This document shows, piece by piece, positions 34,365 to 46,400 of a DNA stretch of 64,000 nucleotides (the stretch's first letter is position 1; each line of letters opens with the position of its first letter). The position numbers and the translations under genes are program-made. The stretch lies in contig SUVQ01000007.1 of NCBI GenBank assembly GCA_015061905.1, positions 1-64,000 on the forward strand, in the 5' to 3' direction. The notes beneath the pieces are model-generated. The model did not search any database and had not been told where the DNA came from. It worked only from the letters and a program-made list of their open reading frames with translations. Source of the DNA: Verrucomicrobiota bacterium (GTDB lineage Bacteria > Verrucomicrobiota > Verrucomicrobiia > Opitutales > UBA953).

Positions 34365-37300
34365 ATGTTTACCGCATCTCGAATTTCCAAAAAAACATTT
34401 TTCGCCGCCGCCGCGCTCGGTCTCGCCGCCGCGCTCCCTGCCGTCGCCGATTTGACTCCGACGATAACGCGTGAAGGTGATTCCGTGAGCTGTGATTTTG
34501 ACGGTTATGTTTATGAAGCGAACTTCGGTTTGCTGGCAAACGGAGGGATGCTCAATTTTACGAAAACGGGAACGGGTAGCCTGATTACGGATCTTCTTTC
34601 CGCCGGCGGAAGTCTTTACAACTTGCACTACGCGTGGTATGACCCCGGGTCTGATAAAAACTCCGGAGCCGCTTATTACACGTTGGTGCGACTGAACAGC
34701 AACGGAACGGTTACTGATAACGAGGCAAACTATATTCCCGGGTGGGTCGGCGAGCCTTCCTCACAGAAGATGTTGGAGTGGACGAGCGGGGAAGTGCGTG
34801 TCGAGGGCGGTATCCTCAATCTGACCGGTTATGTAAACGCATGGTTTGATTTCGGTCCTTTGTTCAACGATTACTTTGATACGCCCGTTACGACCGGACC
34901 TCAGCAGCAGCAACATCCGGGCTACGGGACCGCCGGCGGGAAAATGACCGGGGTTACGCGCATTACCGTTGATTCCGGCGCGGTGTTGGACGTTGCTCGT
35001 AATAATAATTACGGCAAAGACTCCGTCTTCGGCTACATGGTAACGAGAAATTACCAGACGATTTTCCAGTTTCTGCACAATTTGCAGGCGGGAGATTACG
35101 GGAACGCGCAGACGGCAACCTTGCGTCTCGGCGACTCTCCTTCGCTTCATCTCAACATTCACATTGACGGCTGGGATGAAAACACGCGCACGCGAAGGAC
35201 GGACGGAACGTATTTGGACAACGCGTTGGCGTTCGGCGGCTCCGTCGGCGTGATTGACGGCTCGGGTGCCGTTTACAAAACGGGCGGCGGGGATCTTGTT
35301 CTGCTGAACTCCTCCGCCGGATTTGTCGGAGAACTTTATGCGGCGGGCGGAGAGCTGACGTTTGCTTCAAATGATTCCGCCGGGCTCGGCGTTTATTCGT
35401 TTAAGGACGCCAAAGGCAATGTTGCGTGGAAAGCGAAAATCTCAGCGGGTTATTCTTCCGCCGAATCCGTAAACATCGCGGGAACGTATCGGGATAAGGG
35501 TGACAACGGGGAATCCCGCTTGGGCTCCGCCGTGCGGTATGACGAACATAACGTGGTAACAAAAGCGGACAAGGATACGACCACCTACTATTATTCGGTG
35601 AAGGAATCGTATTTTACGACGCCGGAAGCGGGAACGCTCGTTATCGCGGAAAATCAGCAGATTCGAAATTTCCAATCGTATTTTAACGCCGGATACAAAG
35701 TTAATCCCGGAACGACGGAATCGCTCGCTGTGTTGGCTGCGGGAAATGCGGAGATTACTTACAATCGGAACGGGATTGCGGCAGAATCCCTCGTGGCGAC
35801 GGCTCCGATTATCGCGGGAACGGGAACCGGCGGGAAGCTCGTTATCCCGGGCGGGAATTATAAGCTCGACTCGGCGGGAAATTGGGAACTTCAGACAAAT
35901 GCTTCCGGCGAAATGATCGGCGGCGTCCTGCTCATCAATCAGGAAGAAGGGATGGGCGGCATTTACGAAGGCTCAATCGTCGGTTGCCGCGTTACGATTT
36001 ACGATCGCGCGAAATTTAACGAAAATACGGAAAGCAGTAAAACGAATGCGAATCCGGGAACGTCCGAAAACCGTCTTTCTGCGGTAAAAGTTGGTGAGTC
36101 CGAATTAAAGAGCGCGTTGACGGAAATTTACGGGAACGATTCGAAGTATGCGGATTTGAAGGTCGCGGCGGACGGCTCGTTTGCGTTGGACAACGAAACG
36201 GCGTGGGCTGTCGTCAATTACTACAAGGAAAAGACGGTTAACAGCACGGAAACAAACGGGAAATTCTCGGAAGCTTTCTATGTGGATTACCAAGCGGACG
36301 CGACCGTGACGGGCGGGATTCTCGCGCTCGACGGGAAGGGCGATCTTGCCCTGTTGCTTGAGCAGGCGAATTTTAGCGGAATTAATATTGCCGCAACCCG
36401 GACCGGGAAAACGGTTTTGAATATTGCTGCGCTCAACGCGTTGCCCGGCTCGGTGGTCGCGCTCGGCGGGAGCGTTTCCGTTGTATCTTCTCAGGCGGAT
36501 ACATTGGAAACCAAGTTGTCCTTCAATGAAGGCACGCGCTTGATTTTCACGACAGGCGAAACAATCAGCACCGTTGTCCGCGAATCTAATGACTATAACG
36601 CGTGGGATAAAATTACTCCCGGCGGGAACACGATTTTGGTCGGCGATCTCCGTAAATCCGTTGTCGCGTTCAAACACGTTCAAGATGACGTTCGCGGCGA
36701 TGTTTACGTTGAACGGGGAATGGACTTGGATTTGGCGGGAACGGAAAGCATTTTCCCGAATGCGTCCTCTTTGGTTCTTTGGCAGGGAGAATCTCCGGAA
36801 GAAAGCCATGCCGCTTCATCGCTTTCCCTGAAAGGCTCCTCTACCGATAAGAGCAAGACTTACGTGCAGGTGATTAACAATCTCACCGGCGATTCCACGG
36901 CGAGGATCGACCTGGGAAGCGGTGTGCTTATCGCAAATATTACCGACAACGAGGAAGACAACCGTTCCGGCTTGATTCGAGGAACCTTTAACGGCGTTAT
37001 TCGCGGCGAAGGAAGCGTTGTCAAGGGCGGAAGCGGCACGCTGACGCTCGGCGGCGGCGATCGCAATATTTATACGGGAACGACGGAAGTGGGTTCCGGC
37101 ACGCTCAACGTTTCGGGCGCGAACGGAATTTCGCACTCCTCCGCGCTGATTCTCAATGCGGGAACGTCTGTCGTAATGGCGGACGGACAGAGCTTGCGCA
37201 ATCTTTTCGGTGCCGAAAATTCCTCAATTTCGGTGGGAACAACCGGCGCGAACGGCGCGTTTACGGCGGGAGCACTGATTGTCGGGTCGAATGCGGCGAT

Positions 37301-40300
37301 TGAGTCCGGCGACAATCGTCCTCTGCTGATGAACAATCTCGGCACGGCAAACTCCGGAGATTATTCCCGAGACAACTCATTTGCCCGCTTTGAAGGCAAC
37401 TACGACCGGGAAGGAAATCTGACAACCGGTCCCGGCTCTGCTTCCGGTATTTCCCAAAGCGAAGCGACGCAGGCTTATTTGACGGAAACGGCAAAACTCG
37501 CCTATTCCGGGTTCGACGCAAGCGTGCTCGAACAGTTTGTCGGAGTGAAAAACTACGACGGAACGGAGCTCGTTTCTCAGGCGGATTACGAAAAAGCACT
37601 CGCTTACGGAAAAAACCAGACGGGAACGGTTTCCGTTTCCGGAATCGCGCTGACGGAAGGCGGCTTGCTCGGCGAGTTGGCGAAAATTTATCAGGAACTT
37701 AAGACGGACAAGTTCTATCTCGATAATATCAAAAAAACAAACGGCTACTACGATCCCGCCGGGCTTCTTCGCGGTTTCTTTGCGTCGGAAGCGGAATATC
37801 GCGATTATGTCGAACGCGAAGATTTGACGACCCCGACCGGAGAAACGGAAATTCAGCAGGCGGCGACGAATAAGACGCGCTTCGAAAAAATTGTTTCCGA
37901 ATACGAAAGATTGTCCGGAATCGCCCGTGAGGAATCCCTCGAAAAGGCGTTCACGTCGGAAGCGGCGGCGCGCGCGAAATTTGCATCCGATTTCGGTTCC
38001 GTGAAAAATCTCGGCGGCACGACGCTTGTCGATTCTTACACGAAGGCGGAGGCTCTCAATACGACGCTCGCCAATTTTGGAATCGCACTCGAAGCCTGCG
38101 CCGTGCTCGAGAAAAAGTTGCTCAATCCGGATTTGACGACGGTTGAAAAAGACGCGCTGATCAAAGAGCTCGAAGATCTGGAAAAGGAAATTTACGAAGA
38201 TTCGGGATTGCTTGACGACATTGTCGGCTACTACGAAGAGCTTGCGACACTCAAGGCTACGATTGAGGCAAAATCCCAATTCGCCGGAATCGCGATTGCG
38301 GGTGCTTTTGCCGGAGATGTCAGTGTCGGCGGAGAACTGGTTTCTTCCGACTGGGTCGATGACCTTGCCTACGCGGGAACGCTGACGGTGTCGTCTCTGA
38401 CTAAAGTCGGCGACAACACGCTGACGCTGACGGGAACGCTTAACGCACAGCAAATCGTTGCGGAGGCGGGAACGCTTGCCGTAAATCTCTCTGCTCTTCC
38501 GAGCACGCTTCCGGGCGGAATCACCGTCGGCTTGAATGCAAATCTTTCCGTCGATGTCGCTTCCGGCGAGCATACATTCAATTATGCGGTTTCCGGGGAC
38601 GGAAATTTTGTGAAAACCGGCGCGGGAACGCTCGTTTTGCCGGATTCCGTAATTTACACGGGAACGACGACGATTGCGGACGGCGTTCTTCAACTGACTT
38701 TGCGCGAGCCTCTGATTCAGGACGACGGCTCTTTCCTTGCCGTTCAGAAAAATATCTCAATCACGGGAACGGGCGCAGGACTTATTCTCGATCAGAAAGA
38801 TGATATCGACTGGGCTTACGGCATCAATTCTTCCGCCGACGATGTTTTTGTAAAGAAAATCGGCGAAGGTTCTCTGGCGATTAACGGGAACGTGGCTTTG
38901 ACCGGAGAAAACTCCGCGCTGACGGTTTCCGGCGGGAAGTTGAAGCTCGCCGGAAAAACCGAAATCGGAGACAACGCATATTTCACCGTCGAAAAGGGCG
39001 CGACGCTTGCTGTCGCCGAGCTTTCCGGAACGGCGGCTTCGTCCGTCGCTCTTCGCGGCTCGGGCGCATTTGAAGTTGTCGCCGCCGCCGGAAAATCCGT
39101 TTCGATGACGGGTGCCGGAATTTCCTCGCAAACGCCAGTCCCCGCAAACGGGCAGGGGCTGACGTGGGACGCGTTTTACGGAACGGTTTCCGTAAACAGC
39201 GGAACTTTGTCGCTCAGCGGAGAATCGCTGTTTGATTATGCGCGCGGCGTGATTGTTGCCTCGGGCGCGACGCTTTCCGTTGAAAACGGTTCCACGCAAA
39301 AGCTCAACATGGTTGCGGGCTCCGGGAATATTTCTCTCGCGGGAACGCTTGATATTGAAAACAACGGCGGAGCCCGTCTCGGCTGGGACTGGATTTCGAC
39401 GAAGAGCTATATTTTCGATGAAGGAAAACTGTTGGACGCGCCGACGTTTACCGGAGAAGTTTCCGGAACGGGAACGCTCAAGATTTCCGGTCGCGGGCTG
39501 ACCGGCTTCACGGGAACGCTCAAATCCGCCGTCAGCATTGCAGAGGGCGGCCAAGTGGTGCTCGAAGCGAAGAACGCCAAATCCATCCAGGATGCGGGGA
39601 AGAAAATTACCGTCGACGGTTCGACGACCCGCTATGAAGACGCGAACGGCAAAACCATCGTCGGCGGATATACGCCGAATGCCGTTGCAACGAACTATTC
39701 TTCGGGCGTGGCAGCCTCGGTTCCCGCATTCTGCACGGGAAGCACTTATGTGCCGCGCACGTTTACGGCATCTTACAAAGACGCGGCAGGCAATGCCGTT
39801 GCGGTCTCTCCGGAAAATATTGAAAAAGACGCTTCCGGCAAGCTGATTGACAAAGTCAGCCGTCGTGAAGTTTCCCTGTCCGTTACGGAATGGGATTATG
39901 TCGACGGCGGAAAACTTTCCGCAAACTGGACGGTTCTTGACGCGGCAGGCAATCCGGTTGATTTGTCGAAAACGCCGGGCGCAATCGTTTGGAGCGCGGC
40001 GGAAGGAAAATTTGTTTTGGGTTCCTATACGGACCAAAATGAGCAGAAACAGAGCTACAAGGGCGGGTTCCGCTGGCTTGTCGAATCCGAAAATGAAGAC
40101 GGGAGCGTCTCGCTTGTTTTCGCGGATATGACAGCCGTGAAGTCGGAAAAACTCACGAGCGAGCTGATTTTCTCGGCTGAGGCGGGAACGTCCGGCGCGG
40201 TGGCATTGAGCTCCGGATTGATTGAGTTCAAGAACGGCGGCTTGCTCGGAAAAGTCGGCGACGGTGTGCTTTCTCTCAACGGCTCGGATTTAACTTCCGA

Positions 40301-43300
40301 CTGCGGTGGCGTGAACGTTTACGAGGGCGAGTTGAAACTGACCGGCGGCGCGTGGGATTTGACCGAAACCAATGCGGCGCGAGTCGCCTTGGGCGCAACG
40401 CTTACAGTCGAACTTGACGGTTCGGAGCAGCCGAATTTTGAAACCGTTTACGGAAGCGGAACACTCAAACTGACAACGGCGGAAGGCAAAAGCGCAACTC
40501 TTGCTATTTCGAAAAGCAGCAACGGGTTGAGCATTTTGCCGACTTACAACAAAAACGGAAAATTCTTCAACGGGGTGATGAGCTTCGACGGAGATTTTGA
40601 CGTTTCTATTTCCGAAGTTGAAATGTCTGCCGTTAACACGTCGAAAGACGTGAAACTGACTCTCGACGACGGCTTAACGTTGGTTCAGACTCAAAATACG
40701 GAAATTCTCGGAGACTTGGTGGTTTCGGGTGCGGTAATGGTTAAGGGTGAATCTGCCGCCGCCGGATACGCGACCGGGGAAGCCGCGCGCCGCCTGTCCG
40801 TGCTCGGAAGCAGTTTTGACATTCAGGGGCCGGACGGAACCCTGACGCTTCAAAATGTGGGCTTCGGCTACAAGGCGGGAGAAAACGTAAACGTCATTAT
40901 CGATCATAAGTCCGTTGCGAATACGTTCTATTACACACAGGAAAGCGGCACCATCAACCCGACGACCAACGGTCTGATTGATTTGAGCAGCAATTCCAAA
41001 CCGGGTTCCGGATCGGATGCTCCGGCGCTGAAAAGCCTTTCGATGGTGATGTCCGGCGGAGCAACAAGAACGATTTCCGGCGCGACGCTGAGCACGGAAT
41101 TGGGCTCCGTCAGCGATGCGGCGACCAAGGACAGCGTGTTCTCTGTCAGCGACGCGGTTTACAGCCAGCTCGCCTATCGCGACGGCACTTTCAATATCGG
41201 AGTCGAAGGCGGAATTTTGGAAATTTCCGATTGGCATAAGTTTACGGGAACGACTGCCGAAACGGCAAACGGCAAGGCGGTGAACATCGAGTTCCTTTCC
41301 TTGCGCAGCAATGTTGCCGGCATGGCGGGAACGATTAAAATTACGGGAGAAAACGGCGCAAGCGCACGTGTCCTCGGTGCAAATTACGGCACGCTCTTCA
41401 AGACAATTGTCGGCGGCGGAAACGTGGAGTTTGCCGATCCGGCAGGCACGTTGGTTACGGCAAAACAGGAATATTTGGGGCTGACAACCGTTTCCGGTAA
41501 AGCTCATTTCACGGGCGCCGGAGAAGAAAATCATTCTTCGGAATTTACGGTGCTCGGGAACGCCGAAATGATTGGCGGACTCAAGCTCGCCGGGCGCAAT
41601 ATTTCCGTTGTCGGTTCCGCAACCCGCAATATGAACGATGCCGGCGCGGCGGGAACGACGACGCTCAAGCTTGAACTTTCCGACCCGCGTCTGCCGAAGA
41701 ACATTACGGTGCAGGTTGAAATCGATGCTCTCGGAAATCTTTCCTCGAAGAGAGTTTACGCTGAAACGACCTTGGAAGCCTACGGAATTAAGGCAGAGTT
41801 GGGCGATGCCGTGAAGGACGGGAAACTCGAAGTTACAATTAAGGACAGTGCTTACGGCAGTGCCGGCGAGTATTCCGTTTCCTTGCCGGTGGATATTAAC
41901 ACGTTCCCGTCGAAGGTCGGCGCATCCATTCCTTATGCCGCACCGGCAATCCCGGTGGCGACAACGTTCGATCTTCAAAACGGTGCCGTTTGGACGGCAG
42001 ACGTTACCGACGGCGACGGCGTTTCCGCGTCCAAGGTGAAACTGGACGGCACGATTAAACTTCTCGGGTTGACGGATGCCGCCGCGCTCGGCAAAAACGT
42101 GGTGCTCGTAAGCGCGGAAGAAATTTCCCGCGGCACAACGGTCGGCTCTGCAGCGGTTGCTGACGCTCTTCGCGCGGGAACGCCGGAGCGCGACGTGATG
42201 ATTTACACGGATGCCGACGGGAACGTGAATCTGCGCGTTATCAATGACGATTTCGCCATTGAGGGCGTTGATTACAACAAGGGAATTTCCGAAAGCTTCC
42301 TCGAAGCACTTGCGGAACGCGCGGGAAGCGCGAAAGCGACCGGCGGCGTTCTGAACGCGGATAATGCTCCGGACGACCAAAACAAGGAATTGCTCTTTGC
42401 GTTGAACAGTATCTCGGCGGAAAATCTTAAGCAGGAAGTGGAAAGACTTTCTCCGAGCATCTTCGCTTCGATGCTGGCGATGCCGGTCGCGGCGTTTAAT
42501 TCTGATGCCGCCCGCATTCACGAACGCCTCAATCAGCGTCGCTACGACGGCGCGGATCCGCTTCGCGAAACCGGCGAGTATGAATTCTTCGCGCTGGCTC
42601 AAAGCGATTTTGCCGAAAACGGGAACGACTCCGAAGCCCCGACTTTTGACTACTCGCTCTACGGCGTAACCGCCGGATACGATTGGAAACCGAATTACGA
42701 AACGACGCTCGGTTTCGCTCTCGGCTACACCTACGGGGACGCCAAGGGGCACGGCAACGGCGGCAAGGTGAAGATGGACGATATGCGGATCACGGCTTTC
42801 GCAAGCCGCCTTATCGAAAACTTCTACATTGATGCCGGCGTGCAGGCGGGTATGGCGATGTTTGACTCGAAACGCCATACCATCGCGGGAACGTCTTCCG
42901 GCGATACCGATTCGGTTTTCGCGGGAACGTTTGTCACCGTCGGCTCCATCTTTACGCTTTCTCAGAACAAGAAAGAAGGAAGCGGGCTTTACTTCTCTCC
43001 GAGCATCGGATTGAGCTACTTCCGCACGGAAATCGACGGATTCTCCGAAACGGGAATCGCCGGATTGAAAATGGATGATGCCGAGGGCGACAGCTTGCGC
43101 GCGCGCATCGCGGCGAGCCTCCAGTGGCAGTTCCCCTTGGAAACATGGAATGTGCGCCTCGGCGTGGAAGCCGCTTACACACATGATTTCCTCGGCGAGG
43201 AATTGGATACGGACGGACGCTTCGCCGTCGGAAGCTCGACGTTCTCGACTTCTGCGGGCGCCTTGCCGACGGATATCTTCTCGTTCGGACCGACGGTGGA

Positions 43301-43409
43301 CATCATGGTTTCCGAGCGCACCAGTCTGTATTTCGGTTACGGTATTGAAGTGGATACGGATTCCGGAGTTTCCCAAAATATCAACGCCGGTTTCCGCCAT
43401 CGTTTCTAA
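34365..43409 (+). CDS. Giant autotransporter adhesin-like protein (3014 aa)
   Basis: A signal peptide (SKKTFFAAAALGLAAALPAV and following) leads a passenger of about 2,700 residues made of beta-helix repeats. GTGTLxLxG- and GGxLxLxG-type units such as KGGSGTLTLGGGDRNIYTGT recur, as in PL1/AIDA-like passengers. Around residues 1120-1310 there is an alpha-helical, charged, coiled-coil-like interruption (EYERLSGIAREESLEKAFTS and following). The last 270 or so residues form the type V outer-membrane barrel (FFALAQSDF to SQNINAGFRHRF). No catalytic motif was seen, and surface adhesion is the usual role. It carries about 32 GGGAACG copies, nearly all in the coding sense. Confidence 0.92.
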   Translation: MFTASRISKKTFFAAAALGLAAALPAVADLTPTITREGDSVSCDFDGYVYEANFGLLANGGMLNFTKTGTGSLITDLLSAGGSLYNLHYAWYDPGSDKNSGAAYYTLVRLNSNGTVTDNEANYIPGWVGEPSSQKMLEWTSGEVRVEGGILNLTGYVNAWFDFGPLFNDYFDTPVTTGPQQQQHPGYGTAGGKMTGVTRITVDSGAVLDVARNNNYGKDSVFGYMVTRNYQTIFQFLHNLQAGDYGNAQTATLRLGDSPSLHLNIHIDGWDENTRTRRTDGTYLDNALAFGGSVGVIDGSGAVYKTGGGDLVLLNSSAGFVGELYAAGGELTFASNDSAGLGVYSFKDAKGNVAWKAKISAGYSSAESVNIAGTYRDKGDNGESRLGSAVRYDEHNVVTKADKDTTTYYYSVKESYFTTPEAGTLVIAENQQIRNFQSYFNAGYKVNPGTTESLAVLAAGNAEITYNRNGIAAESLVATAPIIAGTGTGGKLVIPGGNYKLDSAGNWELQTNASGEMIGGVLLINQEEGMGGIYEGSIVGCRVTIYDRAKFNENTESSKTNANPGTSENRLSAVKVGESELKSALTEIYGNDSKYADLKVAADGSFALDNETAWAVVNYYKEKTVNSTETNGKFSEAFYVDYQADATVTGGILALDGKGDLALLLEQANFSGINIAATRTGKTVLNIAALNALPGSVVALGGSVSVVSSQADTLETKLSFNEGTRLIFTTGETISTVVRESNDYNAWDKITPGGNTILVGDLRKSVVAFKHVQDDVRGDVYVERGMDLDLAGTESIFPNASSLVLWQGESPEESHAASSLSLKGSSTDKSKTYVQVINNLTGDSTARIDLGSGVLIANITDNEEDNRSGLIRGTFNGVIRGEGSVVKGGSGTLTLGGGDRNIYTGTTEVGSGTLNVSGANGISHSSALILNAGTSVVMADGQSLRNLFGAENSSISVGTTGANGAFTAGALIVGSNAAIESGDNRPLLMNNLGTANSGDYSRDNSFARFEGNYDREGNLTTGPGSASGISQSEATQAYLTETAKLAYSGFDASVLEQFVGVKNYDGTELVSQADYEKALAYGKNQTGTVSVSGIALTEGGLLGELAKIYQELKTDKFYLDNIKKTNGYYDPAGLLRGFFASEAEYRDYVEREDLTTPTGETEIQQAATNKTRFEKIVSEYERLSGIAREESLEKAFTSEAAARAKFASDFGSVKNLGGTTLVDSYTKAEALNTTLANFGIALEACAVLEKKLLNPDLTTVEKDALIKELEDLEKEIYEDSGLLDDIVGYYEELATLKATIEAKSQFAGIAIAGAFAGDVSVGGELVSSDWVDDLAYAGTLTVSSLTKVGDNTLTLTGTLNAQQIVAEAGTLAVNLSALPSTLPGGITVGLNANLSVDVASGEHTFNYAVSGDGNFVKTGAGTLVLPDSVIYTGTTTIADGVLQLTLREPLIQDDGSFLAVQKNISITGTGAGLILDQKDDIDWAYGINSSADDVFVKKIGEGSLAINGNVALTGENSALTVSGGKLKLAGKTEIGDNAYFTVEKGATLAVAELSGTAASSVALRGSGAFEVVAAAGKSVSMTGAGISSQTPVPANGQGLTWDAFYGTVSVNSGTLSLSGESLFDYARGVIVASGATLSVENGSTQKLNMVAGSGNISLAGTLDIENNGGARLGWDWISTKSYIFDEGKLLDAPTFTGEVSGTGTLKISGRGLTGFTGTLKSAVSIAEGGQVVLEAKNAKSIQDAGKKITVDGSTTRYEDANGKTIVGGYTPNAVATNYSSGVAASVPAFCTGSTYVPRTFTASYKDAAGNAVAVSPENIEKDASGKLIDKVSRREVSLSVTEWDYVDGGKLSANWTVLDAAGNPVDLSKTPGAIVWSAAEGKFVLGSYTDQNEQKQSYKGGFRWLVESENEDGSVSLVFADMTAVKSEKLTSELIFSAEAGTSGAVALSSGLIEFKNGGLLGKVGDGVLSLNGSDLTSDCGGVNVYEGELKLTGGAWDLTETNAARVALGATLTVELDGSEQPNFETVYGSGTLKLTTAEGKSATLAISKSSNGLSILPTYNKNGKFFNGVMSFDGDFDVSISEVEMSAVNTSKDVKLTLDDGLTLVQTQNTEILGDLVVSGAVMVKGESAAAGYATGEAARRLSVLGSSFDIQGPDGTLTLQNVGFGYKAGENVNVIIDHKSVANTFYYTQESGTINPTTNGLIDLSSNSKPGSGSDAPALKSLSMVMSGGATRTISGATLSTELGSVSDAATKDSVFSVSDAVYSQLAYRDGTFNIGVEGGILEISDWHKFTGTTAETANGKAVNIEFLSLRSNVAGMAGTIKITGENGASARVLGANYGTLFKTIVGGGNVEFADPAGTLVTAKQEYLGLTTVSGKAHFTGAGEENHSSEFTVLGNAEMIGGLKLAGRNISVVGSATRNMNDAGAAGTTTLKLELSDPRLPKNITVQVEIDALGNLSSKRVYAETTLEAYGIKAELGDAVKDGKLEVTIKDSAYGSAGEYSVSLPVDINTFPSKVGASIPYAAPAIPVATTFDLQNGAVWTADVTDGDGVSASKVKLDGTIKLLGLTDAAALGKNVVLVSAEEISRGTTVGSAAVADALRAGTPERDVMIYTDADGNVNLRVINDDFAIEGVDYNKGISESFLEALAERAGSAKATGGVLNADNAPDDQNKELLFALNSISAENLKQEVERLSPSIFASMLAMPVAAFNSDAARIHERLNQRRYDGADPLRETGEYEFFALAQSDFAENGNDSEAPTFDYSLYGVTAGYDWKPNYETTLGFALGYTYGDAKGHGNGGKVKMDDMRITAFASRLIENFYIDAGVQAGMAMFDSKRHTIAGTSSGDTDSVFAGTFVTVGSIFTLSQNKKEGSGLYFSPSIGLSYFRTEIDGFSETGIAGLKMDDAEGDSLRARIAASLQWQFPLETWNVRLGVEAAYTHDFLGEELDTDGRFAVGSSTFSTSAGALPTDIFSFGPTVDIMVSERTSLYFGYGIEVDTDSGVSQNINAGFRHRF

Positions 43410-43460
43410 TTTTAACTTTTAAAAATATTAAATCAGCTTAACCCCAAAACAGGTTTTCTA

Positions 43461-46400
43461 ATGATTTTTTCAAAAAAGACATTGTTTGCTGCCGCCATGC
43501 TTGCGGGAGCGGTCATTTCCGTTTCTGCCGCGACAAAAGATGCGAGCGATTTCGGGAACGGGTATTTGTGGACGAACGATGTTCAGGAAGATATCTCGAT
43601 TAATGAGAATTTGAACATCACGGTTTCCGAGGGCGAAGCGATTACGCTGAGCGGTTCTTTCCTGTCTCAACAAGGCTCCGTTTTGGACTCGTGGAACGAC
43701 GAGAACAACAACCTCACTTACAAAGATGATACGGAAACGATAACGATTTCCGGCGGCGGAACCGTGGAATACGCCGGAGAAAAAGGTTCCGCGTATTACA
43801 CGCAGACGTATAAGCTCAATCGCGGAGATAAGCACTCCGACCCGGAAGATTTGATTTTTAAAGCCTGGGAAGGTTTTGACAGCTTTGTATCCGCCGGGAA
43901 CTTCACGGGAACGGTCGTCGTCGAAGGCGAGGGCACAACGCTCAATCTCAAGGGACAATTGGTGCAGTTTGTCGGGTTGTATAAACCGAATCAGACGGAT
44001 AGCGATACTCCGGTTGCGCTCGAAATCGACGATTACGTCGGAGCTTCGGTTACGCTTAAAGACGGCGCGGTATTGTCTTTTGAAGAATCGAACAAGAACC
44101 TTGCGGCACAACGCCTGCATACGAATTTGCTGGCGGAGCGCGTAAATGCCCTGAATTTTGTAAAAAATCTTCATTCCGACTCGAAATCCGTGTTGCGCCT
44201 CGGAACGGATGCCGGTTCGCACAATCGCATCGTTCTCTATTCGAGTGAGGCGGATCGCCAAGTCGAGGGTTTGGATTATACCTATAACAAAGTCGATATT
44301 TCGACGGTCGGGCGGCTTGCCGGGAACGGTCGTCTTTATGTCGTCGGGGAAGGAGCCGTCGCGTTTATCGGTGAATCCGAATTGGATCCGGGAAAAAGCA
44401 CAACCGGAAATACCTGGGAGAAGGGAAATCACCTCGCCGACATCATCATCGACAACTACGTTACCTTTGTCGGGGCAAATATTTACGGAAAAACCGCCTC
44501 GGGCGCGGACGGTTCCGCAAAAGGTGAGATAGAAGGCGATACGAGTCAGAAGCTTTCCATGCTGACGGACAGCGAAGCCCTCGCTGTCGCCGTAGACAAT
44601 GTATTTGCCAACGCAACGGCGGTGCAACTCGGAACGACGGCAAATGCCACCGGCACTTATCAGACACTCGGGCAGACGCAGGTGCTTGCTGGAGCCGTGA
44701 ACGCATCTGCGATTAGCGGAACGGAAGGTGCAATTCAGGATGTTTCTTTGGTGACGGTTTACGGCAACCAGGTTTTCAATAACTTTCAATCGCTTTGGCG
44801 GGAACGTTCGGCTCTCATGGCGGATGCGTCCGAAGATCGGGCGTCGAACACCGAGGCGTTTTTGCAATCTTGGAATGACGGGTCGAAGCACTATCAGCGG
44901 GGCTCTTCAAAAAAATTGCGTGTTGCCGGCGGTTCCGTGCTGACGATTAATCAGGACGCCTATCGCGACGGTTGGTTCCAAGGTGAAATTATTACCCGGT
45001 TGGGGACCGACTCTCACGAACACGACGATCTTAAACTTGATGATAACGGCGACGGGCTTGTCGTGAAAACCGGCGCGGGAACGTTTCTCTATGATTGTTC
45101 GTCAACGCCATCCGAGTTCGGGCGGTTTTCCGGCTCTCTCTCTCGTTTGCGGGTGGAAGAAGGTCGTTGGGTTTCTTCCTTGGCAGGGATTGAAAAAACG
45201 AATGTCGAAATCGGGGAAGAGGGCAATCTTGAATTATTGGTAGATGATGCAGGCTTTGTTACCGGTTTGATTAAAGGCTCCGGAACACTGGAGCTGTCCC
45301 GCGTTATTATTTTAGAAAATGATTTAACGTCTACGTCTCTTTCCGAAGTCTCCGATCCGGCGGCGACGTTGCAGTATCGCAGACTCGCCCTCGCTTATTT
45401 GAATACGCCTGAAGCGTCGGTTCAGTTTACGACGGAACAGTCTCAGTTTACGGGCTCGGTTGTCGTTCGCGACGGGCTTCCGCTTATTCTCGGAGAAGTC
45501 GGGGAAAAAAGCCCCAGTATTTTCTCTTCGGCGGAAAGCATCATTCTCCGCGGGCTTAATCCCGAAGAAGAACGCTACGACAATCTTTTGGGCAGCTATG
45601 ACGGAACTTCGCTCCAATATTCGTCGTTGCAAGTGCTTAGCGGCGTGCAAATGGTGCGAAATCTCATCGGAGAAGCCAATTATTCCACCGTTAAGGTGGA
45701 AGCTGATGCAACCTTGGTGCTGACAAAGACAGATGAAGACGCGATTTTCGGCGGAACAATTTCCGGGAACGGGAATTTGATCAATCTCGGCGGAAGCCGC
45801 GCCGTCAGAATGAAAAGCAACGATAATACGAACGGCGGCGATCTTTTCGGTGCATTGATTTCGCTTTCCGGCGCGCTTTCCGTGTCGCAGACGAATGCGA
45901 ACAACGGTTTTTCCGGCTTGTTCCTTGCCAACGGCAGTTCCGCGACATTCTCCGGCAACGATTACGCGAAAGTCGGCGCTCTTATCGGGGAAGCCGAAAC
46001 CTCCGTTTCCGCGAGCGGCGACTTTCACGTCGGCAGAGCCGATCGGACTTTGTCCGGTCGCGAAGGCGAATATTTTGCGACGGCGCAGTATGACAAGTAT
46101 GAAAAGTATTTCACGGGAACGTCCCTGAAAGATAATTTCTACAAATCGCTTTCCGATGCCGCGACGAGTTCCCGTAGCAAAAAGTTTACCTACGATTCTA
46201 CGGTCAAATACCTGAAAAATCCGGCGAAACTGATTTACACGACGGACGAAAATGTTTACGACGGCGCGTTCTCGCGCATCTTGGCTTCGACAAAATACGA
46301 TGCGACGTCCAAAACCGATAAGATTTTGGAAGCGATGCAAAGCGGTGCCGGCGCGAAAAACAGTGCGCGCTACGATTTCTCTACGGGAACGACGGTGTCG

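Noticed and set aside
40674-43400. Long open frame on the minus strand inside the 3014-aa autotransporter (also 5612-7540, 746-2065, 15095-16450, 37377-38693)
   Set aside because: Their translations are rich in Arg, Phe and His with no domain pattern. They mirror well-supported genes and arise from codon bias.
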